64,000 nt of DNA, from assembly GCA_947500845.1 (NCBI GenBank), contig CANMTP010000003.1, positions 62,001-126,000 on the forward strand, read 5' to 3'. A program made the translations under genes and the position numbers. The notes beneath the pieces were generated by a model. It searched no databases, was not told the DNA's origin, and worked only from the letters and a program-made list of their open reading frames with translations. The stretch comes from an uncultured Aquimarina sp. (GTDB lineage Bacteria; Bacteroidota; Bacteroidia; Flavobacteriales; Flavobacteriaceae). Shown piece after piece: positions 36,373-46,864 of the stretch (position 1 is its first letter; each line of letters begins with the position of its first letter).

Positions 36373-37035
36373 TTACACTATTCCGCCATCCAACAAATTA
36401 ATAATCCTAGAACCATAGGAAGTGTTTTTTTCGGAATGCGTTACCTGGATAATGGTTACACCTTCTTTGTTAAGCCCAGAAAATATTTCCATAATCTCCT
36501 CCCCCTGTTTAGAATTCAGGTTCCCGGTGGGTTCATCTGCCAAGATAAGCTTGGGGTTAGCAATAAGTGCCCTGGCAATCCCTACCAATTGTTGTTGCCC
36601 ACCACTTAACTGAGCAGGAAAAAGATCTTTTTTACCCACAATATTAAAACGATCCAGCATATCAGCCACTAATGCTTTACGTTCTGACCCCCCATATTTT
36701 TTATACAACAAAGGCATTTCAAGGTTTTCTTTTACTGTTAGCTCATCAATCAAATGATACGACTGAAACACAAAACCTATATACTGTTTGTATAAATTCG
36801 AGCGATGTTTTTCTTTCAATGTATGTACTGGGTCTTCAAGAAAAGTATATTCTCCTTCATCAAAACTATCAAGCATCCCGATAACATTGAGAAGGGTAGA
36901 TTTTCCAGATCCCGATGGTCCCATAATTGAGATAAAATCTCCTTCATGCACCCAAAGGTCAATATTTTTTAATAAATAAACTTTTTGACCTCCTGATTGT
37001 ACCCATTTTGATACTTTATTTAGTTGTAGTAACAT
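36373..37035 (-). CDS. MacB/LolD-type ABC transporter ATP-binding protein
   Basis: A 220-residue ABC ATPase at the distal end of the export cluster. Walker A GPSGSGKST (39-47), Walker B LILADEPTGNLNS and switch His VTHSE are standard for the MacB/LolD/FtsE group. The signature reads LSGGQQQLVGIARAL, with Leu-Val-Gly in place of the usual Arg-Val-Ala; the Arg loss is unusual but lies outside the core SGGQ. It is the second ATPase of the cluster and begins 59 bp downstream of the last permease. It may energise one or more of the five permeases. Confidence 0.93.
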   Translation of the reverse strand: MLLQLNKVSKWVQSGGQKVYLLKNIDLWVHEGDFISIMGPSGSGKSTLLNVIGMLDSFDEGEYTFLEDPVHTLKEKHRSNLYKQYIGFVFQSYHLIDELTVKENLEMPLLYKKYGGSERKALVADMLDRFNIVGKKDLFPAQLSGGQQQLVGIARALIANPKLILADEPTGNLNSKQGEEIMEIFSGLNKEGVTIIQVTHSEKNTSYGSRIINLLDGGIV

Positions 37036-37094
37036 GTTGTTCTAAATTTCTAAAATTAGTAGTTTTACTATTCACTTTATAAAGAAATAAAGCA

Positions 37095-39509
37095 TTACTC
37101 CGTACGCAGACTATGAACGGGATTAGCAATGGCAGCCTTGATCACCTGAAAACCTACAGTCACAAACGCAATAAACAAGGCAATGCATGTGGCCGCAGCG
37201 AAAAGCCACCAGCTCATTTCTACTTTGTAGGCAAAGTTTTCTAACCATTTATACCCAAAAAAATATGCTAAGGGACTGGCAATGGTCATTGCCAAAAGCA
37301 CCAGTTTAAGAAAATCTTTTAAGTGCATTGAAGTTATACCTAAAATCGATGCTCCTAAAACTCTTCTAATCCCCACTTCTTTTTTGCGTTGCTCTGTAGT
37401 AAAGGATGCCAATCCAAATAAACCAATACAAGCAATAAAAATGGCAATAAACATAAAACTAAAAACGACTTTTGATGTTTGCCTCTCTGTACTATAATTT
37501 TTATCGAAATCCTGATCTACGAAAGAGTACTCAAAAGGAATCTCTGGATTTATTTTTTGCCAGATACTTTTAATCTCGGCGATAACATTTTGATATTCTA
37601 CTCCATCACGAAGCGTAGCGATAAAGTAATTTGCCTGTCCGCTAGTGAGCCTAGTAATCCCGAAAGGCGTAATAGGCTCGTGAAGACTTTTGTAATTAAA
37701 GTCTTTTATTACTCCTATGATCTCTAGATGATAATTCTCTTTTTCCCAATCATAATAGATTTTACGGCCAATAGCATTTTCTGATTCATATCCCAATTTT
37801 TTTACAGCCATTTCGTTGAGTATGATCCCCAAAGAGTCTTTTTTCTTGTTTTTCGAAAAAGATCTTCCATATAACAATTCAAATCCCAAAGTTTCTATAT
37901 AGTCATTATGTGAACGTGCAAAATGAGTCCAAACATTATCCTCTTTTGTCTTATCATCTGCATAAAAAGAATTGTCACTCAACATTTCAAATCCCGGATA
38001 ACTATCTCCTCCTGTGGCAAAAAGGATATTTGGACTTTTCAATAACTCTGTTTTTAATATTTCATAATTAGTCGCCGCTGCTTCACTTCGCAATGGCAAC
38101 ACGATTTGCTGATCCTTCTTGAAGCCAAGATCCTTATTTTGCAAAAATTCCATTTGCTGCCAAATCACTCCGGCAACAAGTATTAAACAAGCTGAAACTG
38201 TGAATTGAAAAACGACTAGACCTTTTCTAATTGTAGTTGCAGAAAAGGTATTCACCAGCTTTCCTTTGAGTGTTGTAATTGGGGCAAAAGAGGATAAATA
38301 AAATGCAGGATATAGCCCTGATAAAACGCCAGTTAATAAGGTGAATATAATAATCCAAAAACTAATTTCAGGATATTGTGAAAGTACCAATTCTTTCCCT
38401 GTAAGCGTATTAAATATTGGCAATAAAATAAATACTAATACAATTGCGATTCCCAAGGAGAGTATGCATAAAAGCATCGATTCTCCTAAAAATTGAAATA
38501 CAAGAGCTTCTCTTTTTGCTCCTAGTACCTTTCGCATCCCTACTTCTTTTGCTCTTTTCTCAGATCTTGCTGTGGAAAGGTTCATAAAATTAATACATGC
38601 AATTAGTAATAAAAACAGAGCAATTGCGCTAAAAATGTAGATATGTGTCATGCTGCCATTTTTACTTATCTCCCAATGTATATTTGAGTGCAAGTAAATA
38701 TTCTCTAAAGGTTGTAAAAACAATCTCTTTTTAAGTCCTGGAGTCGAAATGTCTGGAACCACAAATTTCTCGACAAACTCTGGTAATTTTGCTTCTAAAC
38801 TTGCAGATTTACTTCCATCATTAAGTTTGATATAGGTATAGAACAAATTATTTGTGGCCCAGTTACTTTGTTGATCTATCCATTGTCCAATATCTGAATT
38901 TTTCATGGACAAAAAGATATTACCATTTATATGTGATTTGTATTTATTTTTAAAGACCCCTTTAACGGTATACTCATTTTTTGCGTAGGGAATTTCTACA
39001 CTAATCACCTTATTTATCGGATTCATAGTACCAAACATTTTTATGGCAATTTCTTCTGAAATAACAACAGAATTAGGTTGGTTTAATGCTGTTTTAGGGT
39101 CTCCATGTATAAAATCATAGGTAAGTATTTTAAAAAATGTTGAGTCAGCATAGTATCCATGATCTACATAAAACTGAGTATCCTTATTTTGATTTTTCAG
39201 TAAAAATTTATCGATGTTTGGAAATTTTAATACTCTAGTGGCCTCTTCAATCTCAGGATAGGTATCCCTAAGTCCTGCTGCCATAGGTGCAGAAACAGTA
39301 GCGATCTGGTCCTCTAACGCTTCCATAGCGACTCTATATATACGGTCTGAATGTTTATGATGTTTGTCATAGCTGGTTTCATCCATGATATATACTATAA
39401 GTAACAAACAGGTCGCCAGTCCTACTGAAAGTCCAAAAATGTTAACCGACGAAAACAGCTTATTTTTAAGTAAATTTCTCCAGGCAATTTTGATATAATT
39501 TTTAAACAT
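37095..39509 (-). CDS. MacB-like ABC permease, double FtsX (permease 1 of 5, distal)
   Basis: An 804-residue inner-membrane permease built from two MacB core/FtsX halves: a helix near 20-43, a periplasmic core, three helices (~285-410), then a repeat of this order from ~425 to the end. The FtsX coupling motif appears twice, as AKEVGMRKVLGA and KKEVGIRRVLGA. The two halves in one chain make a pseudo-dimer, so a single copy could pair with an ATPase dimer. MacB-type machines work by mechanotransmission across the periplasm. It shares its N-terminus (MFKNYIKIAWRN) and C-terminus (NPVHSLRTE) with the other four permeases here. Last permease before the second ATPase. Confidence 0.93.
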   Translation of the reverse strand: MFKNYIKIAWRNLLKNKLFSSVNIFGLSVGLATCLLLIVYIMDETSYDKHHKHSDRIYRVAMEALEDQIATVSAPMAAGLRDTYPEIEEATRVLKFPNIDKFLLKNQNKDTQFYVDHGYYADSTFFKILTYDFIHGDPKTALNQPNSVVISEEIAIKMFGTMNPINKVISVEIPYAKNEYTVKGVFKNKYKSHINGNIFLSMKNSDIGQWIDQQSNWATNNLFYTYIKLNDGSKSASLEAKLPEFVEKFVVPDISTPGLKKRLFLQPLENIYLHSNIHWEISKNGSMTHIYIFSAIALFLLLIACINFMNLSTARSEKRAKEVGMRKVLGAKREALVFQFLGESMLLCILSLGIAIVLVFILLPIFNTLTGKELVLSQYPEISFWIIIFTLLTGVLSGLYPAFYLSSFAPITTLKGKLVNTFSATTIRKGLVVFQFTVSACLILVAGVIWQQMEFLQNKDLGFKKDQQIVLPLRSEAAATNYEILKTELLKSPNILFATGGDSYPGFEMLSDNSFYADDKTKEDNVWTHFARSHNDYIETLGFELLYGRSFSKNKKKDSLGIILNEMAVKKLGYESENAIGRKIYYDWEKENYHLEIIGVIKDFNYKSLHEPITPFGITRLTSGQANYFIATLRDGVEYQNVIAEIKSIWQKINPEIPFEYSFVDQDFDKNYSTERQTSKVVFSFMFIAIFIACIGLFGLASFTTEQRKKEVGIRRVLGASILGITSMHLKDFLKLVLLAMTIASPLAYFFGYKWLENFAYKVEMSWWLFAAATCIALFIAFVTVGFQVIKAAIANPVHSLRTE

Positions 39510-39537
39510 AATTGTCTATTTTAATCTTTAGTATTCA

Positions 39538-41952
39538 TTACTCAGTTCGTAAACTCTTCACTGGGTTTTGCAGAGCTGCCCTTATCGTTCCAAAACTTAT
39601 AGTAGCCAAGGCAATTCCGAGGGCTAATATTCCCGCCGCTAGAAAAAACCAAATACTTAATTCCATTCTATATGAGTATTCCTGCAACCATCGATCTGAG
39701 TACCACCACGCTATTGGGACTATAAGAACAAAGGCAATAACTACAAGCTTCACAAAGTCTTTGGCCAACAGTAGTATTAATGAGGTTACACTAGCCCCTA
39801 CAACTTTTCTTACTCCTATTTCTTTGGTACGTTTATTAACTACCAACAACGAGATTGCCAGTAAACCAATACAACTTAGTATGATTGCAATCACAGAACC
39901 ACTTGTAATAATCGTAATCATTGTTTTTTCTCTTCTTAAAGTTCGATCAATATTCTCATCCAGAAAGGAGCCCATAAACTCAGCATTCGGTTCTAGACTT
40001 TTCCAAACCTTTTCTATTTTATCCACTGTGGTTGAAATATCAGCATTCGATATTTTGAAATAGGCATATCGAACATTTTTTTGATTGCTCATAAATAATG
40101 ACATGGGCTCAATAGCACGATCTAATTTTTCGAAATTGAAGTTTTTTATAACACCAACTACAGTATGTCTTATACTATCATTAATTACAGCAAGTTGTTT
40201 CCCTATGGGGTCAGTTTCTTCTAGTTCTTTTACCATCGCCTCATTTATGATTACAGATAGACTATCTGAGGCAAAGCTTCGGTCAAAAGATCTTCCTGAA
40301 AGTAGTTTGATATCTAAAGTTTTGATGTAATCATAGTCCACAATAAGCATATTAGTACTTACCTGACGATTTTTATAATCAAAACCTAAACTACTACTAT
40401 ATCGGCTTCCATCTTTTCCTCTTCCTAAATTGTTATCTGAAGCGGTAATACTAATAATATCAGATTGATCTTTTAATTCTTCTCTTAGAAGTTTTATCGC
40501 CTTATTTCCATCTTTTTTACCATTTAATGGCAAAGACATCACGTATTCTTTATTGTATCCCAAATCCTTTGTACGCATGTATTGAAGTTGCCCCCATAAA
40601 ACAAAACTTCCGCTTACCAATAGGATTACAATCGCAAACTGGGTAATCATTAAAATATCCCGTACTTTATCGCGTCCGTTTATTTGAATTTTTCCTTTTA
40701 ACGCTTGTAGCGTCCCTAGTTTACTAAGTAAGAGAGCAGGGTATCCACCTGCGACGCCAGTAATCAAAAAAAACACTAGGGCAAAAACAATAATTGAAAG
40801 AAATGATACAGTATTATTGAAAGTGGCTCCTGTATTGAATAGCGTTTTAAATTCATCTAGAAATAGAATACTTAAAAGTATTCCGAATCCCAATGTTGCA
40901 ATGAAAATTAGAATACTTTCACACCAAAACTGTAAGAAAACATGTTTTTTAGTACCTCCCAGAGTTTTGCGCATTCCTATTTCTTGAAGCCTAGTATTGC
41001 TCTTTGCAATGCTCATGTTTATAAAGTTTACACAAGCGATAAATAACAATAGAAAAGCGATACCAAGTACGATATATGGTAAGGCCCTACTAACGACCAA
41101 GTTTCCAAGTTTGGAATTTGTAAAATAGAGATCTTTAAAAGGGTGTAATTTTAACTGAAGGTATTGCCCATTTTCATTGGGCGAAGCACCATCTCGTTTT
41201 GTATCTTCTATGTTTTCTTTAAAATGCAGGTTTGCAAAGCTTTGAGTACTCTTTTCAAATTGAGGAACAGAAATTTCATCTTGAAGCTGCACATATACAA
41301 TATGATTTGAGTGATCCCATTGATCCTTAAGTCTTTTGTACCTGGGAGAACTTTTAAAATTACCCAGGATTTCGAACTCCATGCTACTATTGTCAGGAAT
41401 ATCTTTTAGAACCGTAGCGATGGTAAAAGGTTCTTTTTTCCCATTGATAAGAAGATTAATCGTTTTTCCAATAACATCTGTACTTCCAAAGGTTCTATTG
41501 GCCATACTATTAGTGATGGCCAAGGCATTTTTATCATTTACAGGATTATCGTTACCTTTTTCTATTGGAAATGAAAAAAGTTCAAAAAAATCCGGATCTA
41601 CCCAGCTCATGTCAGCAGTAAGTTCTTTTTCATTATAAATCAATAAAGTTTTGCCATCCAGATACCTTGAGATTCTTTGAACTCCAGGCACCTCATCCTT
41701 CAATGCAATAGCTAACGGCATGGGCTGTGAGGTTTGAATATCAGAACCTTCAGGAATTTGCCATTTGGCATATACCTGATAAATTGAATCTCCTTCTTCG
41801 TGAAAATCATCATACGAAAGTTCAAAAAAAGCAGTCATACTCAATACTATGGCAACACCAAAAGCAATCGATAACCCTATACTATTTAGTATAGTGAAAC
41901 CTTTATTTTTCCAAAGGTTACGCCAGGCAATTTTGATATAATTCTTAAACAT
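39538..41952 (-). CDS. MacB-like ABC permease, double FtsX (permease 2 of 5)
   Basis: An 804-residue double-FtsX permease paralogous to its neighbours. N-terminal MFKNYIKIAWRNLWKNKGF and C-terminal NPVKSLRTE match the array. Coupling motifs are LQEIGMRKTLGGTKK and TKEIGVRKVVGAS; the first lacks the leading Lys, a small divergence from the other four. Periplasmic core domains (~50-275 and ~450-680) are the most divergent part, suggesting different partners or substrates. Spacing to permease 1 is 28 bp. No sign of frameshift or decay, so it is probably functional. Confidence 0.93.
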   Translation of the reverse strand: MFKNYIKIAWRNLWKNKGFTILNSIGLSIAFGVAIVLSMTAFFELSYDDFHEEGDSIYQVYAKWQIPEGSDIQTSQPMPLAIALKDEVPGVQRISRYLDGKTLLIYNEKELTADMSWVDPDFFELFSFPIEKGNDNPVNDKNALAITNSMANRTFGSTDVIGKTINLLINGKKEPFTIATVLKDIPDNSSMEFEILGNFKSSPRYKRLKDQWDHSNHIVYVQLQDEISVPQFEKSTQSFANLHFKENIEDTKRDGASPNENGQYLQLKLHPFKDLYFTNSKLGNLVVSRALPYIVLGIAFLLLFIACVNFINMSIAKSNTRLQEIGMRKTLGGTKKHVFLQFWCESILIFIATLGFGILLSILFLDEFKTLFNTGATFNNTVSFLSIIVFALVFFLITGVAGGYPALLLSKLGTLQALKGKIQINGRDKVRDILMITQFAIVILLVSGSFVLWGQLQYMRTKDLGYNKEYVMSLPLNGKKDGNKAIKLLREELKDQSDIISITASDNNLGRGKDGSRYSSSLGFDYKNRQVSTNMLIVDYDYIKTLDIKLLSGRSFDRSFASDSLSVIINEAMVKELEETDPIGKQLAVINDSIRHTVVGVIKNFNFEKLDRAIEPMSLFMSNQKNVRYAYFKISNADISTTVDKIEKVWKSLEPNAEFMGSFLDENIDRTLRREKTMITIITSGSVIAIILSCIGLLAISLLVVNKRTKEIGVRKVVGASVTSLILLLAKDFVKLVVIAFVLIVPIAWWYSDRWLQEYSYRMELSIWFFLAAGILALGIALATISFGTIRAALQNPVKSLRTE

Positions 41953-41973
41953 AATTGTTCGTTTTTTGGTGAT

Positions 41974-44361
41974 TTATTCTGATCTCAAACTATCTACCGG
42001 ATTAGCGATAGCTGCTCGAACTGCCTGATAACTTATTGTTGCTATGGTAATCACAGACACTCCTAGAATCGCTATGGCAAAAACCCACCAGTCAATTAAA
42101 ATTCGATATTGATAATTTTCTAACCAATTAGTCATGAAATACCAGGCAACAGGCGAAGCAATCACTCCTGCAATTAAAATAAGTTTGAAAAAGTCTTGAG
42201 TAAACAACAATAAAATATCACTGATTTTTCCTCCGAGTACTTTCCTAATACCTATCTCTTTTGTTCTTTGTGCCACGAAAAATGAGATTAATCCATACAG
42301 CCCTAAACAACTAATGAAGATTGCTAGTCCCGAGAATAACTTGGATAATGATAAAAACCGTTGTTCTTCCTTATATTGTTCGGCAACGCGCTGATCCAAA
42401 AAGGTATAATCAAATATGTATTTAGGAAATACTTCTTTCCATCGCTTTTCAATTTCTAACAAACTCGTAGTTGCATTTTTACCATTAATTTTGATCGCAA
42501 ATTCATTATACGCATTATGAGACGGAGCTATAAAAACGGGGTTAATATTCTCATGAAAATTTTGGTCATGAAAATTTGCCACTACTCCTGATATTGTTGC
42601 TTTTATAAATCCGCCATTTAGCTCTACATACTTACCTACTAACTCTTCGGGAGATGCTACTCCTAATTTTTCTCCCAATTTTTCATTAACAACTACCTCT
42701 GTAATAGAATCTGATTCTCTAAAATTTCGGCCAGCGACTAATTCTAAACCAAAGGTTTTGATATAATCTTTGTCAGACAACTTTGCAGAAATAAAAAACT
42801 CTTCATGTTCTGGTCGAGTATTATATTTTACTGAAGTTCCCCAATTGCTATAGGCAGCACCCGGACTTGCAAAACATGCTGTTACCTTCTCTACACCAGA
42901 GATTTGAAAAAAACGATCCTTAAGCCCATCTATTTTTATTTTTTCAAGTTCTTCTGGAATAGGCACCATGACTATCGCATCTTTTTTGAAACCCAAATCT
43001 GCATTTACGGCAAAGCTTATTTGTTTTCCAATAACTATGGTTGATACGATAAGTACTATTGAAATCACAAATTGCGTTGTAACTAATATTTTTCTGGTCA
43101 ATTTTCCTCCTGTATCTCTTTGGGTTAGTTTTCCCTTTAATGCTAAAGTGGGTACAATTCTGGACAAAAGTATTCCCGGATAACTTCCGGCTAATAGAGA
43201 TACCATAACTAATAATGATAGCACAAAGACAACCGTTTTAAAAGATATCAACGATTGGATGGACAAACTAAGTCCAAAAAGCTCATTAAAAGTAGCTAAT
43301 GCAAAAAAGGTAATAGCGAAACCTATGATTATGGCAAAAAGACTAAGGACAAAAGTTTCAGAAATAAACTGCCAAAATAAGTGTTGTTTATAACCGCCAA
43401 GTACTTTTCTAATTCCTATTTCTTTGGAACGTGAAAAGGCCTGTGCCGTAGAAATATTGATAAAATTAATACAGGCAATAGTGATAATAAATAATCCGAC
43501 GAGACCAAAAATCCATAGTAAGTTTGTATTTATGCCACCATAATCATTATTAAAATGAATAGTACTTAATGGCTGTAATTTATAACGATGTACATTTTTA
43601 AATTTAGGACGATGCTTACTGACCAAGGAAATCAGAGACTCTTCAATATTTGCAATATTTTGATTAGGGTGCAGTAATGTATAACACCTCAAAGAACTAT
43701 TAATGCCGCTCCAGATATCTTTAGCCACAAAATCGCCTGAACCTTTTAATGTAAGAAAAGAAACAAATACGTCACCCTGAACCGTAGAATTTTTGGGTAT
43801 ATCTTTAAAAACACCAATTATTTGTATAGTTTCATTATTATCCAGGGTAAAACTTTTCCCTAAAGGGTTTTGTACTCCAAATACTTTTTTTCCAAAAGAT
43901 TCAGAAACATAGGCCGTTTTAGGATCAGCCAAAGACTGTTCGCTAATCTTTTCTAAAATAGGGAAATTAAATATCTCAAAAATATCCTGTTCGGCAAATA
44001 CGATATCGTTTTGAAATTTTTTAGTTCCATTATCATCCTCAATATCAATTTGCAAAGCATCTTGGTAATAAATTTTGGCAACTTTCTTGGCATAGTCATA
44101 TTCTGTTCTAAACGCATTTGCAAATCCAGGTGGCACTGCTGCTTCATAACCTACATTACTTCCTTGATGCTCCTCGGTAACGACTCGGTATATTCTATCA
44201 GCATTTTCGTGAAAATCATCGAACTGAAGATGATAATTAATAAATAGAAATATTAATATTCCGCATCCAAATCCAAGTGCCAATCCCAGAATATTGATAA
44301 AAGCAAAGACCTTTCTTTTTTGAAGGTTCCTCCATGCGATTTTGATATAATTCTTAAACAT
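41974..44361 (-). CDS. MacB-like ABC permease, double FtsX (permease 3 of 5)
   Basis: A 795-residue double-FtsX permease, slightly shorter than the others. Coupling motifs are SKEIGIRKVLGGYKQ and TKEIGIRKVLGGKIS, both intact. The N-terminus MFKNYIKIAWRNLQKRK and the C-terminus NPVDSLRSE follow the array pattern. Hydrophobic segments sit at ~20-42, ~285-420 and ~675-780. It is separated from permease 2 by 21 bp and from permease 4 by 21 bp, with a nearly identical leader in front, showing tandem duplication of a whole gene unit. Confidence 0.93.
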   Translation of the reverse strand: MFKNYIKIAWRNLQKRKVFAFINILGLALGFGCGILIFLFINYHLQFDDFHENADRIYRVVTEEHQGSNVGYEAAVPPGFANAFRTEYDYAKKVAKIYYQDALQIDIEDDNGTKKFQNDIVFAEQDIFEIFNFPILEKISEQSLADPKTAYVSESFGKKVFGVQNPLGKSFTLDNNETIQIIGVFKDIPKNSTVQGDVFVSFLTLKGSGDFVAKDIWSGINSSLRCYTLLHPNQNIANIEESLISLVSKHRPKFKNVHRYKLQPLSTIHFNNDYGGINTNLLWIFGLVGLFIITIACINFINISTAQAFSRSKEIGIRKVLGGYKQHLFWQFISETFVLSLFAIIIGFAITFFALATFNELFGLSLSIQSLISFKTVVFVLSLLVMVSLLAGSYPGILLSRIVPTLALKGKLTQRDTGGKLTRKILVTTQFVISIVLIVSTIVIGKQISFAVNADLGFKKDAIVMVPIPEELEKIKIDGLKDRFFQISGVEKVTACFASPGAAYSNWGTSVKYNTRPEHEEFFISAKLSDKDYIKTFGLELVAGRNFRESDSITEVVVNEKLGEKLGVASPEELVGKYVELNGGFIKATISGVVANFHDQNFHENINPVFIAPSHNAYNEFAIKINGKNATTSLLEIEKRWKEVFPKYIFDYTFLDQRVAEQYKEEQRFLSLSKLFSGLAIFISCLGLYGLISFFVAQRTKEIGIRKVLGGKISDILLLFTQDFFKLILIAGVIASPVAWYFMTNWLENYQYRILIDWWVFAIAILGVSVITIATISYQAVRAAIANPVDSLRSE

Positions 44362-44382
44362 AACTGTTCGTTTTTTGATGAT

Positions 44383-46815
44383 TTACTCGGTACGTAAGCT
44401 TTTTGTAGGATTAGCCATCGCTGCTTTAATACTTTGAAAACTAACAGTAAGTATTGAAATGACAATCGCTAAAAGAGTAGCTATAACAAAGACCCAAATA
44501 TTAATTTCTATCCGATACGAAAAGCTTTCCAGCCATTTTGCCATGGCATACCATCCCAGCGGAAGCGAAACTAAAATTGCGATCCCTACTAATCTTAAAA
44601 AATCAATAGATAGCTTATATGTTATTTGGCCTACACTAGCTCCCAGTACTTTACGTATCCCTATTTCTTTAATCCGTCTTTCGGCATTAAAAGTTGCCAA
44701 ACCAAATAGCCCAAGACAGGCAATGATTATTGAGAGTATAGTGAATGTCATAAAAATACGACCCAATCGCTGTTCTGACTGATATGTATTATTAAAAGAC
44801 TCATCCATAAAATAATAGGTAAAAGGTGCTTCTGGAGCTATATCATTCCAAATACTTTCTATTTGTGCAATAGATTCAGAAAATTTTCCAGCTTGAAGTT
44901 TGACAACCATCACGTCAGAATTTCTTCCTAAAGAAAGACTTAGTGCCCTAATATCATCTTTTAAAGAAGTGAAATGAAAATTCTTTACCACTCCTATTAC
45001 GGTAGAAAAAGTAGGATTCTCTAATTCTATATCAGATGATAATCTCATTCCCAAGGCTTCTTCCGCAGTAACACCTAAAATTTTTATGGCAGATTCATTT
45101 AAAACAATTGCTGTCGAATCGGCTATAAACTGTGGGTTAAAATCTCTACCAGCAATAATTTCAAGGCCTACCGTATTTATATACTCATGATCTACTTGCC
45201 AGTTTTGCATATTCACTGCATGCTCTTGGTCCTTCAAACCTTCTTTAAAAAAAGATGCATCACTTCTTGAAGAAGGTGTAGGAAGAAAATTACTCATTGA
45301 AGCACTTTTTACCGATCCTAATTTTTGTACTTCTTCTTTAAAAGACAAAGCTTGATCACCAGCACTATATACATCTTCTATCACCAAAACCTGATCCCTA
45401 GAAAAGCCTAAATCTTTATTTTGAATGAATTTAAGTTGCTGAAAAACGATCAACGTACTTACCATCAAAAAAATTGAGATGGTAAATTGTACTACTACCA
45501 GAGAATTTCTAACACCACTTCCACCTACAGCGCTATTACCAGATCCTTTAAGTACTTTGACCGGAACAAATTTTGACATGAAAAAAGCAGGATAAAATCC
45601 CGAAAAGATTCCTAGTAATAATGCCGATAAAAATAGCAGTATCCAGAAATATGGATAATTAAAAGGAATTGTTATACTAGTGCCAGCAAGGTCATTAAAA
45701 AGAGGTAATACCAAAGTTGCTATTATGACTGAAAATAATAGTGAAATAAAAGAAATTAATGCAGATTCAGTAAGGAACTGGCTTACTAACCCGGTTTTGT
45801 TTGATCCCAATGTTTTACGAATTCCTATTTCTTTAGCCCTCTTAAGAGATATTGCTGTGGACAAATTCATAAAATTAACACTTGCCAATACAATTAGAAA
45901 TAGAGCGATTACCGATAAAATATATACATTTTGTATGCTTCCATTTGCGCTTAACTCTGAAGATCTGTCTGAATATAGGTGGATATCTGTTAAGGCGATG
46001 GTGTCATACCGTAGATGATTGCCCGCTTCTATAAATTGCTCTTCGGTAATACCCGGAAAAAAATCTTGTGCCCATGGTATTACATAAGCCCCCAGGACAG
46101 TATTTAAATACTCTTGAAAATCATCTGCCTTGGCATTTGGTCTTAACTTTATAAATGTAGGATAGTTATGATTTCCCCATCCTCCTTCTCTAGAATCCTG
46201 ATAGCCTGCCATGGCCATAAAGACGCCATGATTTCTAAGAAATGAATTTTCTGGCATATCCTCAATAATACCGGTTACGGTATATGTTTGCTCATTATCT
46301 AAAATCAAAGTCTTCCCTACGGCGTTACTACTATCAAAATGTTTTTCTGCTGCCGTCTTGGTAAGTATTAACGTATTGGGTTCGGTTAATGCAGTTTTAG
46401 AATCCCCGTACAGCAAACTAATTCCGAACATATTGAAAAAAGTGGAATCAGCATAGGCAACACCATTTTCTTTCACATTTAACGACGCATTCTTTTTTCT
46501 GATCAGTATACTTCCATTATTTCTAAATCGTGTAACCAATTCTATATATGGGTAATCTTCTTTAACGGTTTCTGCCATGGGAGCAGATACTTCGGCAAAC
46601 TCTTGTTCGCTACCTCCAAACTTTACATCTGCATTGATCCTGTAGATACGATCTGCATCTTTGAACATAGTATCAAAATTGAGTTCGCTGTGGATATACA
46701 AAGAAATAAGGATACCTCCTGCCATTCCTATAGCTAGCCCAAAAGTGTTTAAAAACGTAAAAAATGGTTGCCTTCTTAGGTTCCTCCAGGCGATTTTGAT
46801 ATAATTTTTAAACAT
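44383..46815 (-). CDS. MacB-like ABC permease, double FtsX (permease 4 of 5)
   Basis: An 810-residue double-FtsX permease with motifs AKEIGIRKTLGSNKT and IKEIGIRKVLGASVG, N-terminus MFKNYIKIAWRNLRRQ and C-terminus NPTKSLRTE. The first periplasmic core contains an extra loop rich in Gly/Ala near residues 190-260. Spacer to permease 5 is 49 bp. It follows the array architecture, so it should act with the HlyD adaptor and TolC as a tripartite exporter or mechanotransducer. The ATPase partner is not certain because two ATPase genes are present. Confidence 0.93.
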   Translation of the reverse strand: MFKNYIKIAWRNLRRQPFFTFLNTFGLAIGMAGGILISLYIHSELNFDTMFKDADRIYRINADVKFGGSEQEFAEVSAPMAETVKEDYPYIELVTRFRNNGSILIRKKNASLNVKENGVAYADSTFFNMFGISLLYGDSKTALTEPNTLILTKTAAEKHFDSSNAVGKTLILDNEQTYTVTGIIEDMPENSFLRNHGVFMAMAGYQDSREGGWGNHNYPTFIKLRPNAKADDFQEYLNTVLGAYVIPWAQDFFPGITEEQFIEAGNHLRYDTIALTDIHLYSDRSSELSANGSIQNVYILSVIALFLIVLASVNFMNLSTAISLKRAKEIGIRKTLGSNKTGLVSQFLTESALISFISLLFSVIIATLVLPLFNDLAGTSITIPFNYPYFWILLFLSALLLGIFSGFYPAFFMSKFVPVKVLKGSGNSAVGGSGVRNSLVVVQFTISIFLMVSTLIVFQQLKFIQNKDLGFSRDQVLVIEDVYSAGDQALSFKEEVQKLGSVKSASMSNFLPTPSSRSDASFFKEGLKDQEHAVNMQNWQVDHEYINTVGLEIIAGRDFNPQFIADSTAIVLNESAIKILGVTAEEALGMRLSSDIELENPTFSTVIGVVKNFHFTSLKDDIRALSLSLGRNSDVMVVKLQAGKFSESIAQIESIWNDIAPEAPFTYYFMDESFNNTYQSEQRLGRIFMTFTILSIIIACLGLFGLATFNAERRIKEIGIRKVLGASVGQITYKLSIDFLRLVGIAILVSLPLGWYAMAKWLESFSYRIEINIWVFVIATLLAIVISILTVSFQSIKAAMANPTKSLRTE

Positions 46816-46864
46816 AACTGTTTGTTTTTTGATACTGAAAGAAGCTCCAGTTTAATTTGATGAT

